Origin: Microtetraspora glauca
GTDB taxonomy: Bacteria > Actinomycetota > Actinomycetes > Streptosporangiales > Streptosporangiaceae
DNA: 64,000 nucleotides
NCBI GenBank assembly: GCA_001570385.1
Contig: BBYL01000010.1
Span: forward strand, 372,001 to 436,000
Reading direction: 5' to 3'
Under the pieces are notes generated by a model. The model did no database searches. It worked only from the letters and a program-made list of their open reading frames with translations, and was not told the DNA's origin. Below, in pieces: positions 46,303 through 57,061 of this stretch (position 1 is its first letter; each line of letters opens with the position of its first letter). Position numbers and translations under genes: made by a program.

Positions 46303-46702
46303 GGGGCCAGACCCTAGTTACTCAGCGCCACGGCGCGCGACCAAAACACTCGTGTCCAGGGAAAGCACCTCCCGGCGCGGGGGGCGCCACCCTGCATAGC
46401 GCTCTCACCATTAAGAAACCACCTCAAACATCACCAAAGCAGACCTTGTCCGGTGATGCCCATCGTGATCGTACGGCTACCGCCCCGCCGGACGGGGTGT
46501 CAGAGTGTAAGGAAACAAACACGCCGTGCGATCTTTCATACCCACGGGTAAAAGTGGACCATCGGGGCACCCCCAGTATGTGAAGCCGCCTCTGGCGTCT
46601 CCCATTCGTGCTGTACCTAATGACACAGAGCACCTTGAAGAACCAGAGATCAACGCTTGCCTCGGAAATCCGGCGACACCGGGTGTGTCGTCGCTAACGT
46701 GA
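46303..46702. promoter_or_regulatory. Divergent intergenic region glgP / glgE
   Basis: No convincing gene is seen; one plus-strand frame (46293-46583) has no ribosome site or family likeness. The region is notably AT-richer than its surroundings and holds TACCC-AC-GGGTA at 46539-46550. A TAACGT -10-like hexamer lies at 46695-46700, immediately before the glgE ATG codons. Both divergent promoters must lie here. Confidence 0.6.
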
Positions 46703-48754
46703 ATGACGATGATCGGACGAATCCCAATCCAGGACATCCACCCAGTCGTCGACTGCGGGCGCTGGCCCGCGAAGGCGGCCGCGGGTGAAACATTCGAGAT
46801 CAGCGCCACCGTGTTCCGCGAGGGACACGACGCCGTGGCCGCCGGGGTCGTCCTCATCGACCCCGACGGAAAGCCCGGTCGGCTGTTGCGCATGCGCGAG
46901 CTCGGCCCGGGTACCGACCGGTGGGGCGTGGACGTGCAGCTTCCCGCCGAGGGCATGTGGCAGTTCCGCGTCGAGGCGTGGGGTGACCCGATCGCCACCT
47001 GGCTGCACGACGCCGGCATCAAGATCCCGCGCAACATGGACGCCGACCTGATGTGCGAGGAGGGCGCCCGGCTGTTCGACCGCGCGGCGCGCGGCGTTCG
47101 GTCCGCGGACTGCCCGAGCGTGGACGACGGCGGAGCGTGCGGGCACCGGGCGGCCTTCCTGGCGGTCGCGGCCCGGCTCCGCGACGACCACCTGGATCCG
47201 AGGGCCCGCTTCGCGATCGCCCAGCTGCCGGAGACGGCGGCGCTGATCGCGGCGCACCCGCTGCGGGCCCTGGTCACCAGGTCCGGCAGGAACCGGGTGA
47301 CGGTGGACAGGCGCAGGGCGCTCTTCGGATCGTGGTACGAGTTCTTTCCCCGGTCCGAGGGAGCGATCGTCGAGGACGGCGCCGCCCCCAAATCCGGAAA
47401 TTTCAAGACTGCGGGAAACCGGCTCCCCGCCGTCGCCCGAATGGGATTCGACGTCGTCTACCTGCCTCCCATCCACCCGATCGGCCACCAGTACCGCAAG
47501 GGACGCAACAACACCCTCACGCCCGAGCCGTACGACCCGGGGTCGCCCTGGGCGATCGGCTCGGAGGAGGGCGGCCACGACGCGATCCATCCCGACCTCG
47601 GCACCCTGGAGGACTTCGACGACTTCGTCGCCAGGGCGCGCGAGCTGGGCATGGAGATCGCGCTCGACCTGGCCCTGCAGTGCTCCCCCGACCACCCGTG
47701 GGTCAAGGAGCATCCCGAGTGGTTCAACATCAGGGCCGACGGAACCATCGCGTACGCGGAGAACCCGCCGAAGAAGTACCAGGACATCTACCCGCTCAAC
47801 TTCGACCAGGATCCCGAGGGGCTCTACGCCGAGGTCAAGCGGGTGATCCGGCACTGGATGGATCACGGAGTGCGGATCTTCCGGGTGGACAATCCGCACA
47901 CAAAGCCGGTGAACTTCTGGGAAAGGATGCTGGCGGACATCGCGAGCACGGATCCCGACGTGCTGTTCCTGGCCGAGGCGTTCACCAGGCCGGCGATGAT
48001 GCAGACCCTGGCCAAGGTCGGGTTCCACCAGTCGTACACCTACTTCACCTGGCGGAACTCCAAGCCCGAGATCGAGGACTATCTCACCGAGCTGTCCCGG
48101 GAGACGGCGCACTTCCTGCGCCCGAACCTGTTCGTCAACACGCCCGACATCCTGCACGAATACCTGCAGCAGGGCGGCGTGCCCGCGTTCAGGATCAGGG
48201 CCGTCCTGGCGGCGCTGATGTCACCGAGTTGGGGTGTTTATGCGGGCTACGAACTAGCCGAGAACATACCCGTTCGCCCTGGCAGCGAGGAGTACCTCGA
48301 TAGCGAGAAATATCAGTACAAGCCGCGCGACTGGGCCGGCGCCGAGCGGGAGGGCCGGAGCCTCGCTCCGTTCATCACGCAGCTCAATTTGTTGCGAAGA
48401 GCCCACCCGGCACTCCAGGAGTTGCGTAACCTACGGTTCCATAGCGTCGACCAGCCGGAGCTGATCTGCTTTTCCAAGCGACTGCCCGGCGCCTATGACA
48501 CGGCCACACGACGGCACGGCCTAGGCGATGTCGTACTGGCCGTCGTCAATCTGGATCCACACAACACGCACGAGGCCACCGTCCAGTTGGACATGCCGGC
48601 CCTCGGTCTCGACTGGCAAGCCGAGTTCGTCGTGGACGACGAGCTGTCGGGCGAGTCGTATCGCTGGCGCCAGGCCAACTACGTGCGTCTTGATCCGCAT
48701 GTCCATCCTGCCCACATCTTCACGCTGCGCAGCGGGTCCCCGCACCGCCCATAA
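46703..48754 (+). CDS. glgE: Alpha-1,4-glucan:maltose-1-phosphate maltosyltransferase
   Basis: GlgE (GH13_3) extends alpha-1,4-glucan by two glucoses from maltose-1-phosphate. The 683-residue protein opens with [19 protein letters not shown], includes the N-terminal helical/beta domain ([20 protein letters not shown]), and the barrel with nucleophile Asp396 in [14 protein letters not shown] and acid Glu425 in [12 protein letters not shown]; the DNPHTKP sequence is diagnostic. The start may be ATG 46709 instead, since a TAACGT -10 at 46695-46700 would give a leaderless message there; no ribosome site is seen for either. treS follows 32 bases later. Confidence 0.97.
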   Translation: MTMIGRIPIQDIHPVVDCGRWPAKAAAGETFEISATVFREGHDAVAAGVVLIDPDGKPGRLLRMRELGPGTDRWGVDVQLPAEGMWQFRVEAWGDPIATWLHDAGIKIPRNMDADLMCEEGARLFDRAARGVRSADCPSVDDGGACGHRAAFLAVAARLRDDHLDPRARFAIAQLPETAALIAAHPLRALVTRSGRNRVTVDRRRALFGSWYEFFPRSEGAIVEDGAAPKSGNFKTAGNRLPAVARMGFDVVYLPPIHPIGHQYRKGRNNTLTPEPYDPGSPWAIGSEEGGHDAIHPDLGTLEDFDDFVARARELGMEIALDLALQCSPDHPWVKEHPEWFNIRADGTIAYAENPPKKYQDIYPLNFDQDPEGLYAEVKRVIRHWMDHGVRIFRVDNPHTKPVNFWERMLADIASTDPDVLFLAEAFTRPAMMQTLAKVGFHQSYTYFTWRNSKPEIEDYLTELSRETAHFLRPNLFVNTPDILHEYLQQGGVPAFRIRAVLAALMSPSWGVYAGYELAENIPVRPGSEEYLDSEKYQYKPRDWAGAEREGRSLAPFITQLNLLRRAHPALQELRNLRFHSVDQPELICFSKRLPGAYDTATRRHGLGDVVLAVVNLDPHNTHEATVQLDMPALGLDWQAEFVVDDELSGESYRWRQANYVRLDPHVHPAHIFTLRSGSPHRP

Positions 48755-48786
48755 GCGCTGCGAACGCACATCCGGGGAGTCAACAG

Positions 48787-50580
48787 TTGACTGAGCGAAG
48801 CGACCCCATGACACGAGGAGAGCCGGTGGAGCAGCCCGCCGGCTCGGTGCCCGTCCACAACGAGCCGATCCCGAACACCTTCTCTCCCGAGAAGCCCCGG
48901 GATCAGTACTGGTATATGCGGGCCGTCTTCTACGAGGTGCTGATCCGCGGGTTCGCGGACTCCAACGGGGACGGCACCGGGGACATCCGCGGCCTGATCG
49001 AGAAGCTCGACTACCTCCAGTGGCTCGGGGTCGACTGCCTGTGGCTGCTCCCGCTGTACGAGTCGCCGCTGCGCGACGGCGGGTACGACATCGCCGACTT
49101 CATGAAGATCCTTCCCGACTTCGGCGACCTCGGGGACTTCATCCGTCTCGTGGACGAGGCGCACAAGCGCGGCATCCGCGTGATCGCCGACCTGGTCATG
49201 AACCACACCAGCGACCAGCACCCGTGGTTCCAGGCGTCCCGGCACGACCCGGAGGGGCCGTTCGGTGACTTCTACGTCTGGCACGACACCGACGAGGAGT
49301 ACAAGGACGCCCGGATCATCTTCGTCGACACCGAGTCGTCCAACTGGACCTACGACCCGGCCCGCGGGCAGTACTACTGGCACCGGTTCTTCCACCACCA
49401 GCCGGACCTCAACTACGAGAACCCGGCCGTGCAGGACGCGATGCTGGAGGTCCTGCGGTTCTGGCTGGACCTCGGCATCGACGGGTTCCGCATGGACGCC
49501 ATCCCGTACCTCTTCGAGCAGAACGGGACCAACTGCGAGAACCTGCCGCAGACGCACGCGTACCTCAAGCGGGTCCGCGCCGAGGTCGACCGGCTCTACC
49601 CCGACCGGGTGCTGCTCGCCGAGGCGAACCAGTGGCCCGCCGACGTGGTCGAGTACTTCGGCGACCCGGTCACCGGCGGCGACGAGTGCCACATGGCGTT
49701 CCACTTCCCGCTGATGCCGCGCATCTTCATGGCGGTCAGGCGGGAGTCGCGCTACCCGATCTCCGAGATCCTGGCGCAGACGCCGAAGATCCCGGAGAAC
49801 TGCCAGTGGGGCATCTTCCTGCGCAACCACGACGAGCTGACGCTCGAGATGGTCACCGACGAAGAGCGCGACTACATGTACTCCGAGTACGCCAAGGACC
49901 CGCGGATGCGCGCCAACGTGGGCATCCGCCGCCGCCTCGCGCCCCTGCTCGACAACGACAGGAACCAGATCGAGCTGTTCACGGCGCTGCTGCTCAGCCT
50001 GCCCGGCTCGCCCGTCCTCTACTACGGGGACGAGATCGGCATGGGCGACAACATCTGGCTGGGCGACAGGGACGGCGTCCGCACGCCCATGCAGTGGACG
50101 CCCGACCGCAACGCCGGCTTCTCCAGCTGCGACCCCGGCCGCCTCTACCTACCGTTGATCATGGACCCGATCTACGGCTACCAGGCGATCAACGTCGAGG
50201 CGCAGCAGAAGAGCCCGAGCTCGCTGCTGCACTTCACCAAGCGCATGATCGAGATCCGCAAGCGGCATCCCGTGTTCGGCCTCGGCGAGTTCACCGAGCT
50301 GAACTCCTCCAACCCGAGCGTCCTCGCGTTCATCCGGGAGCTGGGTGGCGACCGGGTGCTGTGCGTCAACAACCTGTCCAGGTTCCCGCAGCCGGTCGAG
50401 CTCGACCTGCGCCGGTTCGAGGGATCCACGCCGGTGGAGTGCATGGGCGGAGTTCCGTTCCCACCGGTCGGCGAACTCCCGTATCTTCTGACGCTTCCTG
50501 GGCATGGGTTCTACTGGTTCACCCTTCCGGTACCCCCCGACGCGGCCGACACGGACGCGGTCGGCACCAAGGAGGCATGA
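48787..50580 (+). CDS. treS: Trehalose synthase (maltose alpha-glucosyltransferase)
   Basis: TreS interconverts maltose and trehalose, and in a complex with Mak feeds maltose-1-phosphate formation. The 597-residue GH13_16 protein has the catalytic triad in FRMDAIPYL (Asp237), LLAEANQWP (Glu279) and RNHDEL (Asp349), with family sequences [16 protein letters not shown] and [23 protein letters not shown] 48787 is preferred because GGGGAG lies about eight bases upstream; ATG 48808 is the alternative. The stop overlaps the mak start (ATGA), so mak is translationally coupled. There is no kinase fusion, unlike in some relatives. Confidence 0.96.
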   Translation: MTERSDPMTRGEPVEQPAGSVPVHNEPIPNTFSPEKPRDQYWYMRAVFYEVLIRGFADSNGDGTGDIRGLIEKLDYLQWLGVDCLWLLPLYESPLRDGGYDIADFMKILPDFGDLGDFIRLVDEAHKRGIRVIADLVMNHTSDQHPWFQASRHDPEGPFGDFYVWHDTDEEYKDARIIFVDTESSNWTYDPARGQYYWHRFFHHQPDLNYENPAVQDAMLEVLRFWLDLGIDGFRMDAIPYLFEQNGTNCENLPQTHAYLKRVRAEVDRLYPDRVLLAEANQWPADVVEYFGDPVTGGDECHMAFHFPLMPRIFMAVRRESRYPISEILAQTPKIPENCQWGIFLRNHDELTLEMVTDEERDYMYSEYAKDPRMRANVGIRRRLAPLLDNDRNQIELFTALLLSLPGSPVLYYGDEIGMGDNIWLGDRDGVRTPMQWTPDRNAGFSSCDPGRLYLPLIMDPIYGYQAINVEAQQKSPSSLLHFTKRMIEIRKRHPVFGLGEFTELNSSNPSVLAFIRELGGDRVLCVNNLSRFPQPVELDLRRFEGSTPVECMGGVPFPPVGELPYLLTLPGHGFYWFTLPVPPDAADTDAVGTKEA

Positions 50581-51935
50581 CGACTTCGCTTCAGGAGCTC
50601 CTCGCCGGCTGGATCACCGGGCAGCGGTGGTTCGCCGGCAAGGGGCGCGTGATCGACGACCTGTCCATCGAACACCGCACCGACATCCAGACCGGCGACC
50701 CCGGCCTGCTGCACCTGATCCTGTCCGTACGGCAGGGCGAGCGCAGGACCCGCTACCAGCTCCTGGTCGGTCTGCGGACGAGCCTGCCCGACCGGTTGAA
50801 ACACGTGCTGATCGGGTCCTGTGACTGGGAGGGCCGCGAGTGCTCCGCCTACGACGCGGCGCACGACGCGGAGCTCACCCGGATCCTGCTGGAGGGGATG
50901 GAATCGTTCCGGCGGGCCGGGCGCCTGGCGTTCCACCGCGCGCCCGGGATCGAGATCGACACGTCCCTGCGCAGCCTGGTGCTGACCGTGGAGCAGTCGA
51001 ACACCTCACTCGTCTACGGCGACCGGTACATCCTCAAGCTCTTCCGCCAGATCAACGCGGGGCTCAACCCGGAGCTCGAGGTGATCACCGCGCTCGCGGC
51101 GGCCGGCTCCACGCACATCGCCCGGCCGTACGGATGGATCGAGACGGATCTGGACGCCCAGCCGACGACGCTGGCGATCATGCAGGAGTTCCTCGCCAAC
51201 GCGAACGAGGGCTGGGCGCTCGCCCTGACCAGCGTCCGCGACCTGTACGGCTCTCCGCCGGACGTGCCCGCCGAGGAAGTGGGCGGCGACTTCGCCGCCG
51301 AGGCGTACCGGCTGGGCGTCGCCACCGCGGAGGTCCACCGGGAGCTGGCGGCGGCCTTCCCGATCGGCGTCGTCGAGCCGCCGGAGGTCAAGCGCATGGC
51401 CGAGCGGTTCCGTGACCGCCTGGACCAGGCGGTGGCCGAGGTGCCCCAGCTCGCCGCGCACGCGTCGGTCGCGCACGCGGCCTACGACAGGCTCGCCGAC
51501 CTCGACCGGGCGGTGGCCGTCCAGCGGGTGCACGGCGACTACCACCTCGGCCAGGTGATGCGGACGCCGGGCGACTGGGTCGTCCTGGACTTCGAGGGCG
51601 AGCCGGGCCAGCCGCTCTCCGAGCGGCGCGGGCTGGACACGCCGCTGCGGGACGTGGCGGGGATGCTCCGCTCGTTCGACTACGCGGCGCGACACCTGCT
51701 CGCCGGGCATCCGGAGGCCGCGACGCTGACAGGACGGGCGGACGAGTGGTCGGCCCGCAACCGTGCGGCGTTCCTCGGCGGCTATTCCGAGGGCGGCGGC
51801 CGGATCAGCGGCGACGACGCCGTGCTGCTGCGAGCGCTGGAGCTGTCGAAGGCCGTCTACGAGGTGGTCTACGAGGCGCGCAACCGTCCGACCTGGCTCC
51901 CCATCCCCCTCGCCGCGTTCAGATCTCCACGATGA
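50577..51935 (+). CDS. mak: Maltokinase
   Basis: Mak phosphorylates maltose with ATP to maltose-1-phosphate, the GlgE substrate. The 452-residue protein has the N-terminal cap ([14 protein letters not shown]) and an aminoglycoside-kinase-like core with catalytic [10 protein letters not shown] (His319-Asp321) and metal-binding VVLDFEGEP. The ATG overlaps the treS stop by 4 bp, with AAGGAGG in front. The last 15 codons, ending PLAAFRSPR, form one copy of a 47-bp direct repeat whose other copy lies at 52782-52828. The 3' end also overlaps the convergent PIN-toxin gene by 17 bases. The C-terminus may therefore have been rewritten by insertion of the toxin-antitoxin pair. Confidence 0.96.
   Translation: MTTSLQELLAGWITGQRWFAGKGRVIDDLSIEHRTDIQTGDPGLLHLILSVRQGERRTRYQLLVGLRTSLPDRLKHVLIGSCDWEGRECSAYDAAHDAELTRILLEGMESFRRAGRLAFHRAPGIEIDTSLRSLVLTVEQSNTSLVYGDRYILKLFRQINAGLNPELEVITALAAAGSTHIARPYGWIETDLDAQPTTLAIMQEFLANANEGWALALTSVRDLYGSPPDVPAEEVGGDFAAEAYRLGVATAEVHRELAAAFPIGVVEPPEVKRMAERFRDRLDQAVAEVPQLAAHASVAHAAYDRLADLDRAVAVQRVHGDYHLGQVMRTPGDWVVLDFEGEPGQPLSERRGLDTPLRDVAGMLRSFDYAARHLLAGHPEAATLTGRADEWSARNRAAFLGGYSEGGGRISGDDAVLLRALELSKAVYEVVYEARNRPTWLPIPLAAFRSPR
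51879..51925 (+). repeat. Direct repeat, left copy (mak 3' end)
   Basis: This 47-bp segment matches 52782-52828 at 44 positions; the three differences are C/T, T/C and G/A. In the mak frame two are silent and one changes Ala to Thr. The copies are exactly 903 bp apart and bracket the toxin-antitoxin genes, like the attachment repeats left by site-specific insertion at a gene end. Confidence 0.88.
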
Positions 51936-52335
51936 GCAGGGAGACCTCTCGCCCGGCGAACCCCCAGGACGTGTCGTCCGCGGTGAGCACGGGCCAGTTC
52001 CGTTCGGTCGCGCACACGGCGGCGTGCCCGAGCGAGAGCCGGTGCTCCGGCTTGACCATGTCCTCGCCGTACATCCGGACGTGGACGTTGTAGGCCCGGC
52101 GGGTGGAGAGCTCGTCGTACAGGACCATGATCCGGTCGAGCATCGTGAGGATGTTGTTCAGCTCGTGGATCTCCTGGACGTCGAGCAAGGCCGTGGCCAG
52201 TGACGTCGTGGGCACCAGCAGGGACGTGGACGTGCGATATGCCTGGTCGACGACGTGAACCATGTCCGGGTTGTCGTCGGCCAGCGCGAGCACCGCGGTG
52301 TGGTCGAGCACCAGCCCGGACAGCCCGCTAAGCAC
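51919..52335 (-). CDS. PIN-domain toxin (VapC-like)
   Basis: The 138-residue protein looks like a PIN-domain ribonuclease. Its N-terminal strand is LVLDHTAVLALAD with the first conserved Asp (about 11), and the late motif is WPVLTADDTSW. The central acidic residues are less clear, so activity is probable but unproven. GTG 52335 overlaps the antitoxin stop by 8 bp, the usual antitoxin-toxin coupling. Its own stop lies inside the left copy of the 47-bp repeat, antiparallel to mak. Homologues are known in actinomycetes as fitness-neutral or stabilising modules; here it sits between the mak and glgB genes. Confidence 0.75.
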   Translation of the reverse strand: MLSGLSGLVLDHTAVLALADDNPDMVHVVDQAYRTSTSLLVPTTSLATALLDVQEIHELNNILTMLDRIMVLYDELSTRRAYNVHVRMYGEDMVKPEHRLSLGHAAVCATERNWPVLTADDTSWGFAGREVSLLIVEI

Positions 52336-52579
52336 CTTCGGCCTGCCCGAACCATTCGGCGACCTTGCGCCGGGAACGTTCGAACCTCTCCGGATCCTTC
52401 TCCCTGGCCCTTTCGAGCGCGGCGTCGATGACGACTCGGGACATGGCCGCCCGGTCGATCTCCCTGATCGCCGCCGCGGTGAGGAACGCGGACACAGAAT
52501 CGGCCTTCTTGGCGTCGACCAACTCCTGGATCGCCTCGGCGACCTCGTCGGGCACAGAGATGGACAGCTTCCTCGTCAC
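52328..52579 (-). CDS. Ribbon-helix-helix antitoxin (VapB/CopG-like)
   Basis: The 83-residue protein begins MTRKLSISVPDEVAEAIQEL, a ribbon-helix-helix DNA-binding start (strand KLSISVP, helix EVAEAIQELVDAK). It ends in a charged tail that would wrap the toxin (DPERFERSRRKVAEWFGQ). GTG 52579 gives the family length; the frame runs 39 codons further upstream without likeness. It is the first gene of the pair and would repress its own promoter in the 52580-52700 stretch, which is AT-richer than the rest of the window. Confidence 0.78.
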   Translation of the reverse strand: MTRKLSISVPDEVAEAIQELVDAKKADSVSAFLTAAAIREIDRAAMSRVVIDAALERAREKDPERFERSRRKVAEWFGQAEGA

Positions 52580-52781
52580 GCCAGCGACCCTACTTGAGGT
52601 GGGACCGGAAATACTACCGCCCAGATCCCGCTCCCCCCTCGCCGACGAGGCGCTCCCCCTCCTCGGCGAGATGCGAAACGACACCCTTACCGCCACGATT
52701 CATATTCAATCGACTACGCACGGTGAGCAGATTAGCCGATTGATCCCCTCGATCATCCGGGTTCCGGGGACTCGGAATACC

Positions 52782-52841
52782 CGTAACCGCCCGACCTGGC
52801 TCCCCATCCCCCTCACCGCGTTCAGATCGGCAGCACGGTGA
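52782..52841 (+). pseudogene. Second copy of the mak 3' end (detached)
   Basis: This fragment encodes [19 protein letters not shown] and a stop in the same relative frame as the mak C-terminus, [18 protein letters not shown]. It has no start and is separated from mak by the toxin-antitoxin pair. The simplest reading is that it is the original or duplicated end of mak left on the far side of the insertion. Its first 47 bases are the right copy of the direct repeat. Confidence 0.8.
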
Positions 52842-52995
52842 CACGCCCGCTGCGGAGACGGGCCATTTTCGCCGGTGATCGCCGGTCATCGCCGCTGCCC
52901 GGATCACGATTGTCGATCACCCGTGGTGAGACGGAAAACACGGATCTTTCATGCGAGGGATGGGTGTTCCCGGCCCTGTAGGGCAGGGTTAGGGA

Positions 52996-55185
52996 ATGGA
53001 CCTCGATCGGCTGGCCGGCGGCGCTCATCACGACCCACACTCCATCCTCGGCGCGCATCTCGAGCGTGACGGTGTCACGATCAGGGTGCTCCGACCTCTC
53101 GCCGAGAAGGTCGAGGCACTCGTGGACGGCACGGCGCACGAGCTGCACCACGTCGCCGCCGGGGTGTTCGAGGTGACCATCCCCGGCGTGGACAAGATCC
53201 CCGACTACCGGGTGCGGATCACGTATCCGGGGGCCGAGCCGTACGAGACGGGCGACCCGTACCGGCACTGGCCGACGCTCGGTGAGGTGGACCTGCACCT
53301 GATCGGCGAGGGACGGCACGAGCGGCTGTGGGAGGTGCTCGGCGCGCGCGTGCTGCGCCACGAGGACACCGACGGCACCGCCTTCGCGGTCTGGGCGCCG
53401 AACGCGCTGGGTGTGCGGGTGATCGGCGACTTCAACCACTGGGACGGCGGCGGGCACCCCATGCGCTCGCTCGGCAGGTCGGGGGTGTGGGAGCTGTTCA
53501 TCCCGGACATCGGGGCGGGCAGCCGCTACAAGTTCGCGATCCTCGGCATGGACGGCGTGTGGCGCGAGAAGGCCGACCCGATGGCCCGCCGCACCGAGGT
53601 CCCACCGGCCACCGCGTCGATCGTCGAACGCTCCGAGTACGCCTGGCGTGATGACGCGTGGATGGCGGAGCGGGCCGGCTGGGACGCGGTGGCCGAGCCG
53701 ATGAGCGTGTACGAGGTGCATCTCGGTTCGTGGCGCCCCGGGCTCTCCTATCGCGATCTCGCCTCCGAGCTCGTGGCGTACGTCAAGGAGATGGGCTTCA
53801 CGCACGTGGAGTTCATGCCGGTGGCCGAGCATCCGTTCGGCGGGTCGTGGGGATACCAGGTCACCTCCTACTACGCGCCGACGTCGCGGTTCGGCCCGCC
53901 CGACGATTTCCGGCATCTGGTGGACGAGTTGCACCGGGCGGGCATCGGCGTGATCGTCGACTGGGTGCCCGCGCACTTCCCCATGGACGAGTGGGCGCTG
54001 GCCCGGTTCGACGGCACCCCGCTGTACGAGCACGCCGACCCGAGCCGCGGCGAGCACCCGGACTGGGGCACCTACGTGTTCGACTTCGGGCGGCACGAGG
54101 TACGGAACTTCCTGGTGGCGAACGCGGTCTACTGGCTGAGGGAGTTCCACGTCGACGGGCTGCGGGTGGACGCCGTGGCGTCGATGTTGTACCTCGACTA
54201 CTCCCGCCGCGAGGGCGAGTGGACGCCGAACGTCTACGGCGGCAGGGAGAACCTGGACGCGATCGAGTTCCTCAAGGAGATGAACACGGTCAGCTACCGA
54301 GAGGTCCCCGGCATCGTGACGATCGCCGAGGAGTCGACGGCGTGGCCCGGGGTGTCGCGGCCCGTGCATCTGGGCGGCCTCGGCTTCGGCTTCAAGTGGA
54401 ACATGGGCTGGATGCACGACACGCTGGCCTACCTCAAGCACGAGCCGATCTTCCGGCAGTACCACCACCACCAGATGACGTTCTCCCTGATGTATGCCTA
54501 CTCCGAGAACTTCGTGCTGCCGTTGTCGCATGACGAGGTGGTCCACATGAAGGGGTCGCTGCTCGGCAAGATGCCCGGCGACGAGTGGCAGCGGTTCGCG
54601 AACCTCCGCGCGCTGTACGCCTTCATGTGGGCGCATCCGGGCAAGCAGCTCCTGTTCATGGGCGGGGAGTTCGGCCAGGGGTCGGAGTGGTCGGAGTCCA
54701 GGGGCCTCGACTGGTGGGTGCTCGACTTCGACTTCCACCAGGGAGTGCAGCGGCTCGTCCGCGACCTGAACCGGACATATCGCGACACGCCCGCCTTGTA
54801 CGCGCTGGACACCGATCCCGGCGGGTTCCGGTGGATCGACGCCGACGACGCCCCGGGGAACGTGTTCTCCTTCCTGCGGTACGACGGAAGCGGCTCGGTG
54901 CTGGCCTGCGTCGCCAACTTCTCCGGCGCGCCGCACGAGGACTACCACCTGGGCCTTCCGGTGGCGGGCAGGTGGGAGGAGGTCGTCAACACCGACGCCT
55001 ACGACTACGCCGGGAGCGGCGTGGGCAACATGGGCGCGGTCGAGGCGGTCGAGGAGCCGCACCACGGCCTCCCGTGCTCGGCGCGGCTGCGCGTGCCCCC
55101 TCTGGCCACCATCTGGCTGCGCCGTACCGAGGAGAACGCGGCGAGCGGATCGCGGTCCACCGAAATCAGCGCAAGGCCGATCTAA
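52996..55185 (+). CDS. glgB: 1,4-alpha-glucan branching enzyme
   Basis: GlgB cuts alpha-1,4 chains and rejoins them as alpha-1,6 branches. The 729-residue GH13_9 protein has an N-terminal beta domain, a CBM48 domain ([21 protein letters not shown]), and the barrel with nucleophile Asp392 in [16 protein letters not shown] and acid Glu445 in [10 protein letters not shown], and [10 protein letters not shown]. The spacing of these two residues equals that of E. coli GlgB. ATG 52996 follows TTAGGGA almost directly; a GCCCT-GT-AGGGC repeat lies at about 52972-52983. It completes the GlgE pathway set and precedes sppA by 29 bases. Confidence 0.97.
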   Translation: MDLDRLAGGAHHDPHSILGAHLERDGVTIRVLRPLAEKVEALVDGTAHELHHVAAGVFEVTIPGVDKIPDYRVRITYPGAEPYETGDPYRHWPTLGEVDLHLIGEGRHERLWEVLGARVLRHEDTDGTAFAVWAPNALGVRVIGDFNHWDGGGHPMRSLGRSGVWELFIPDIGAGSRYKFAILGMDGVWREKADPMARRTEVPPATASIVERSEYAWRDDAWMAERAGWDAVAEPMSVYEVHLGSWRPGLSYRDLASELVAYVKEMGFTHVEFMPVAEHPFGGSWGYQVTSYYAPTSRFGPPDDFRHLVDELHRAGIGVIVDWVPAHFPMDEWALARFDGTPLYEHADPSRGEHPDWGTYVFDFGRHEVRNFLVANAVYWLREFHVDGLRVDAVASMLYLDYSRREGEWTPNVYGGRENLDAIEFLKEMNTVSYREVPGIVTIAEESTAWPGVSRPVHLGGLGFGFKWNMGWMHDTLAYLKHEPIFRQYHHHQMTFSLMYAYSENFVLPLSHDEVVHMKGSLLGKMPGDEWQRFANLRALYAFMWAHPGKQLLFMGGEFGQGSEWSESRGLDWWVLDFDFHQGVQRLVRDLNRTYRDTPALYALDTDPGGFRWIDADDAPGNVFSFLRYDGSGSVLACVANFSGAPHEDYHLGLPVAGRWEEVVNTDAYDYAGSGVGNMGAVEAVEEPHHGLPCSARLRVPPLATIWLRRTEENAASGSRSTEISARPI

Positions 55186-55214
55186 GCTCCAGAACCGTCA
55201 CTTATGGTGGCACT

Positions 55215-56903
55215 ATGGACGCGACGAAAGCGATCATCGATACGGTCGACCGGCTGCGGCAGCGCCGCACCGCACCGCTGGTCCTGGAGCTCGACCTGAC
55301 CGAGGGCCTCACGGAGGGACCGCCGGTCGACCCGCTGAGCGCGATCCTGTCCATGCGCAAGGCGCGGCTGGCCGACGTGCTCTCCGGGCTCAAGCGGGCC
55401 CGCCACGATCCCCGGGTGCGCGCGGTCATCGTCAAGATCGGCGCGCATCCGCTCGGCCTTGGCATGGTCCAGGAACTGCGGGCCGCCATCCTCCGCCTCC
55501 GCGCCACCGGGAAGCTGACCGTGGCGTTCGGGGAGACCTTCGGCGAGTTCGCCGCCGGGACCGTCCCGTACTACCTGGCCAGCGCCTGCGAGCGGGTCTA
55601 CCTGCAGCCGTCCGGTGACGTGGGCCTGACGGGCATCTCGCTGGAGCAGCGCTTCGTCCGTGACGCGCTGGCCAAGGCCGGTGTGGAGTACCAGCTCGGC
55701 CAGCGGTACGAGTACAAGACCGCGGCCAACATGTTCACCCAGAACCACATGACCGACGCGCACCGCGAGTCCGCCACCCGGATCGCCGAGTCGGTGACCG
55801 AGCAGATCGTGAAGGGCATCGCCGAGGCGCGCTCGCTCACTCCGGAACGGGTCCGCGAACTGATCGACCAGGGTCCGTTCGTCGGGCCGGAGGCTCTCGA
55901 AGCCGGTCTCATCGATGCCCTGAAATATCGTGACGAGGTGTACGGCGAGACCGTCGGGGACGCCCACCTGCTCTACGTCACCCGGTACGCCAGGAACCCG
56001 CTGCCGAAGAAGCTCCCCCACCCCGGCGAGCACGTCGTCGCCCTGGTCCACGGGATCGGCGCGATCCGCCTGGGACGCAGCGGCCGCTCGCCCCTCGGCG
56101 GCGGGAGCTCCATGGGGTCCGACACGATCTGCGCCGCGCTGCGCTCGGCGCGCCGCGACGACAAGGTGAAGGCGATCGTGTTCCGGGTGGACAGCCCCGG
56201 CGGATCGTACGTCGCCTCCGACGCCATCTGGCGTGAGGTGGTGCTCGCCCGCAAGGCGGGCAAGCCGGTCATCGTCTCCATGGGCGACCTCGCCGCGTCC
56301 GGCGGGTACTTCGTGTCGATGGCCGCCGACGTGATCGTGGCCCAGCCCGGCACGCTCACCGGCTCGATCGGCGTGTTCGGCGGCAAGCCGGTCGTCGGCG
56401 AGTTGCTCGGCAAGATCGGCGTGGTGACGGAGGCGGTGAGCGAGGGCGCCAACGCCGGGATGTTCTCCCCTATGCGCGAGTTCTCGGGCCCGCAGTGGGA
56501 CCGGGTGAACGCCTGGCTCGACCGGATCTACGACGACTTCGTGGGCAAGGTGGCGCAGGGACGCGGGCTGGACCGGGACCGGGCCCACGAGCTGGCCAGA
56601 GGCCGGGTCTGGACCGGGGCCGACGCCCTGGACGGCCGCCTGGTGGACGAGCTCGGCGGCCTGGAGGACGCCCTGGCCCTGGCCAGGAAGAAGGCCGGCC
56701 TCGCCGTGGACGCGCCGGTCAGGACATATCCGCGGATGCATCCCCTTGAGCGGCTGCGCCCGCCGGAGTCGAGCGAGGACAAGTCGGCGACCCAGGCCCG
56801 GGTCCGTCTGGAGGCGTGGGGCCCGATGGCCCGCGTCGCCGCCGAACTCGGCCTCCCGGCGTACGGACCGCTCGTCCTCCCCGGCTGGTGGACGATCCGC
56901 TGA
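55215..56903 (+). CDS. sppA: S49 signal peptide peptidase, double-domain
   Basis: The 562-residue protein has the tandem S49 layout of E. coli SppA. The first repeat supplies the general-base Lys168 (QRYEYKTAANMF), the second the nucleophile Ser362 (GDLAASGGYFVSMAADVI). The family degrades signal-peptide remnants in the membrane. Unusually, the N-terminus (MDATKAIIDTVDRLRQR) shows no membrane helix, so it may be cytoplasmic or peripheral. ATG 55215 is supported by homology. It follows glgB on the same strand and is probably co-transcribed by position only. Confidence 0.93.
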   Translation: MDATKAIIDTVDRLRQRRTAPLVLELDLTEGLTEGPPVDPLSAILSMRKARLADVLSGLKRARHDPRVRAVIVKIGAHPLGLGMVQELRAAILRLRATGKLTVAFGETFGEFAAGTVPYYLASACERVYLQPSGDVGLTGISLEQRFVRDALAKAGVEYQLGQRYEYKTAANMFTQNHMTDAHRESATRIAESVTEQIVKGIAEARSLTPERVRELIDQGPFVGPEALEAGLIDALKYRDEVYGETVGDAHLLYVTRYARNPLPKKLPHPGEHVVALVHGIGAIRLGRSGRSPLGGGSSMGSDTICAALRSARRDDKVKAIVFRVDSPGGSYVASDAIWREVVLARKAGKPVIVSMGDLAASGGYFVSMAADVIVAQPGTLTGSIGVFGGKPVVGELLGKIGVVTEAVSEGANAGMFSPMREFSGPQWDRVNAWLDRIYDDFVGKVAQGRGLDRDRAHELARGRVWTGADALDGRLVDELGGLEDALALARKKAGLAVDAPVRTYPRMHPLERLRPPESSEDKSATQARVRLEAWGPMARVAAELGLPAYGPLVLPGWWTIR

Positions 56904-56916
56904 CCCGCCGGGGCCG

Positions 56917-57044
56917 GTCGGTTTCACCCGTGTCGGTTTCATCCGTGTCGGTGGAGGCCCTGCCGACCCAGATCGGCCCGGTGGTCTCACCCGGCCGATG
57001 GACGACCCGCCGATCCAGATCGGCCCGGTGGTCTCACCGGGCCG
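56917..57044. terminator. Repeat-built double terminator between sppA and the Asn-synthetase-like gene
   Basis: GTCGGTTTCAYCCGT-type units at 56917-56953 are followed by two copies of CGGCCCGGTGGTCTCACC. The second (57021-57044) is a perfect hairpin, CGGCCCGGT/ACCGGGCCG with a six-base loop. The first (56974-56997) is imperfect. The tract lies at the convergent stops of sppA and the Asn-synthetase-like gene and can serve both strands. Confidence 0.7.
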
Positions 57045-57061
57045 CCCGGCCTCCCTCGGGT

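Noticed and set aside
46293..46583. 96-codon plus-strand frame in the glgP/glgE gap
   Set aside because: It has no ribosome site or likeness, and the region is needed for two divergent promoters.
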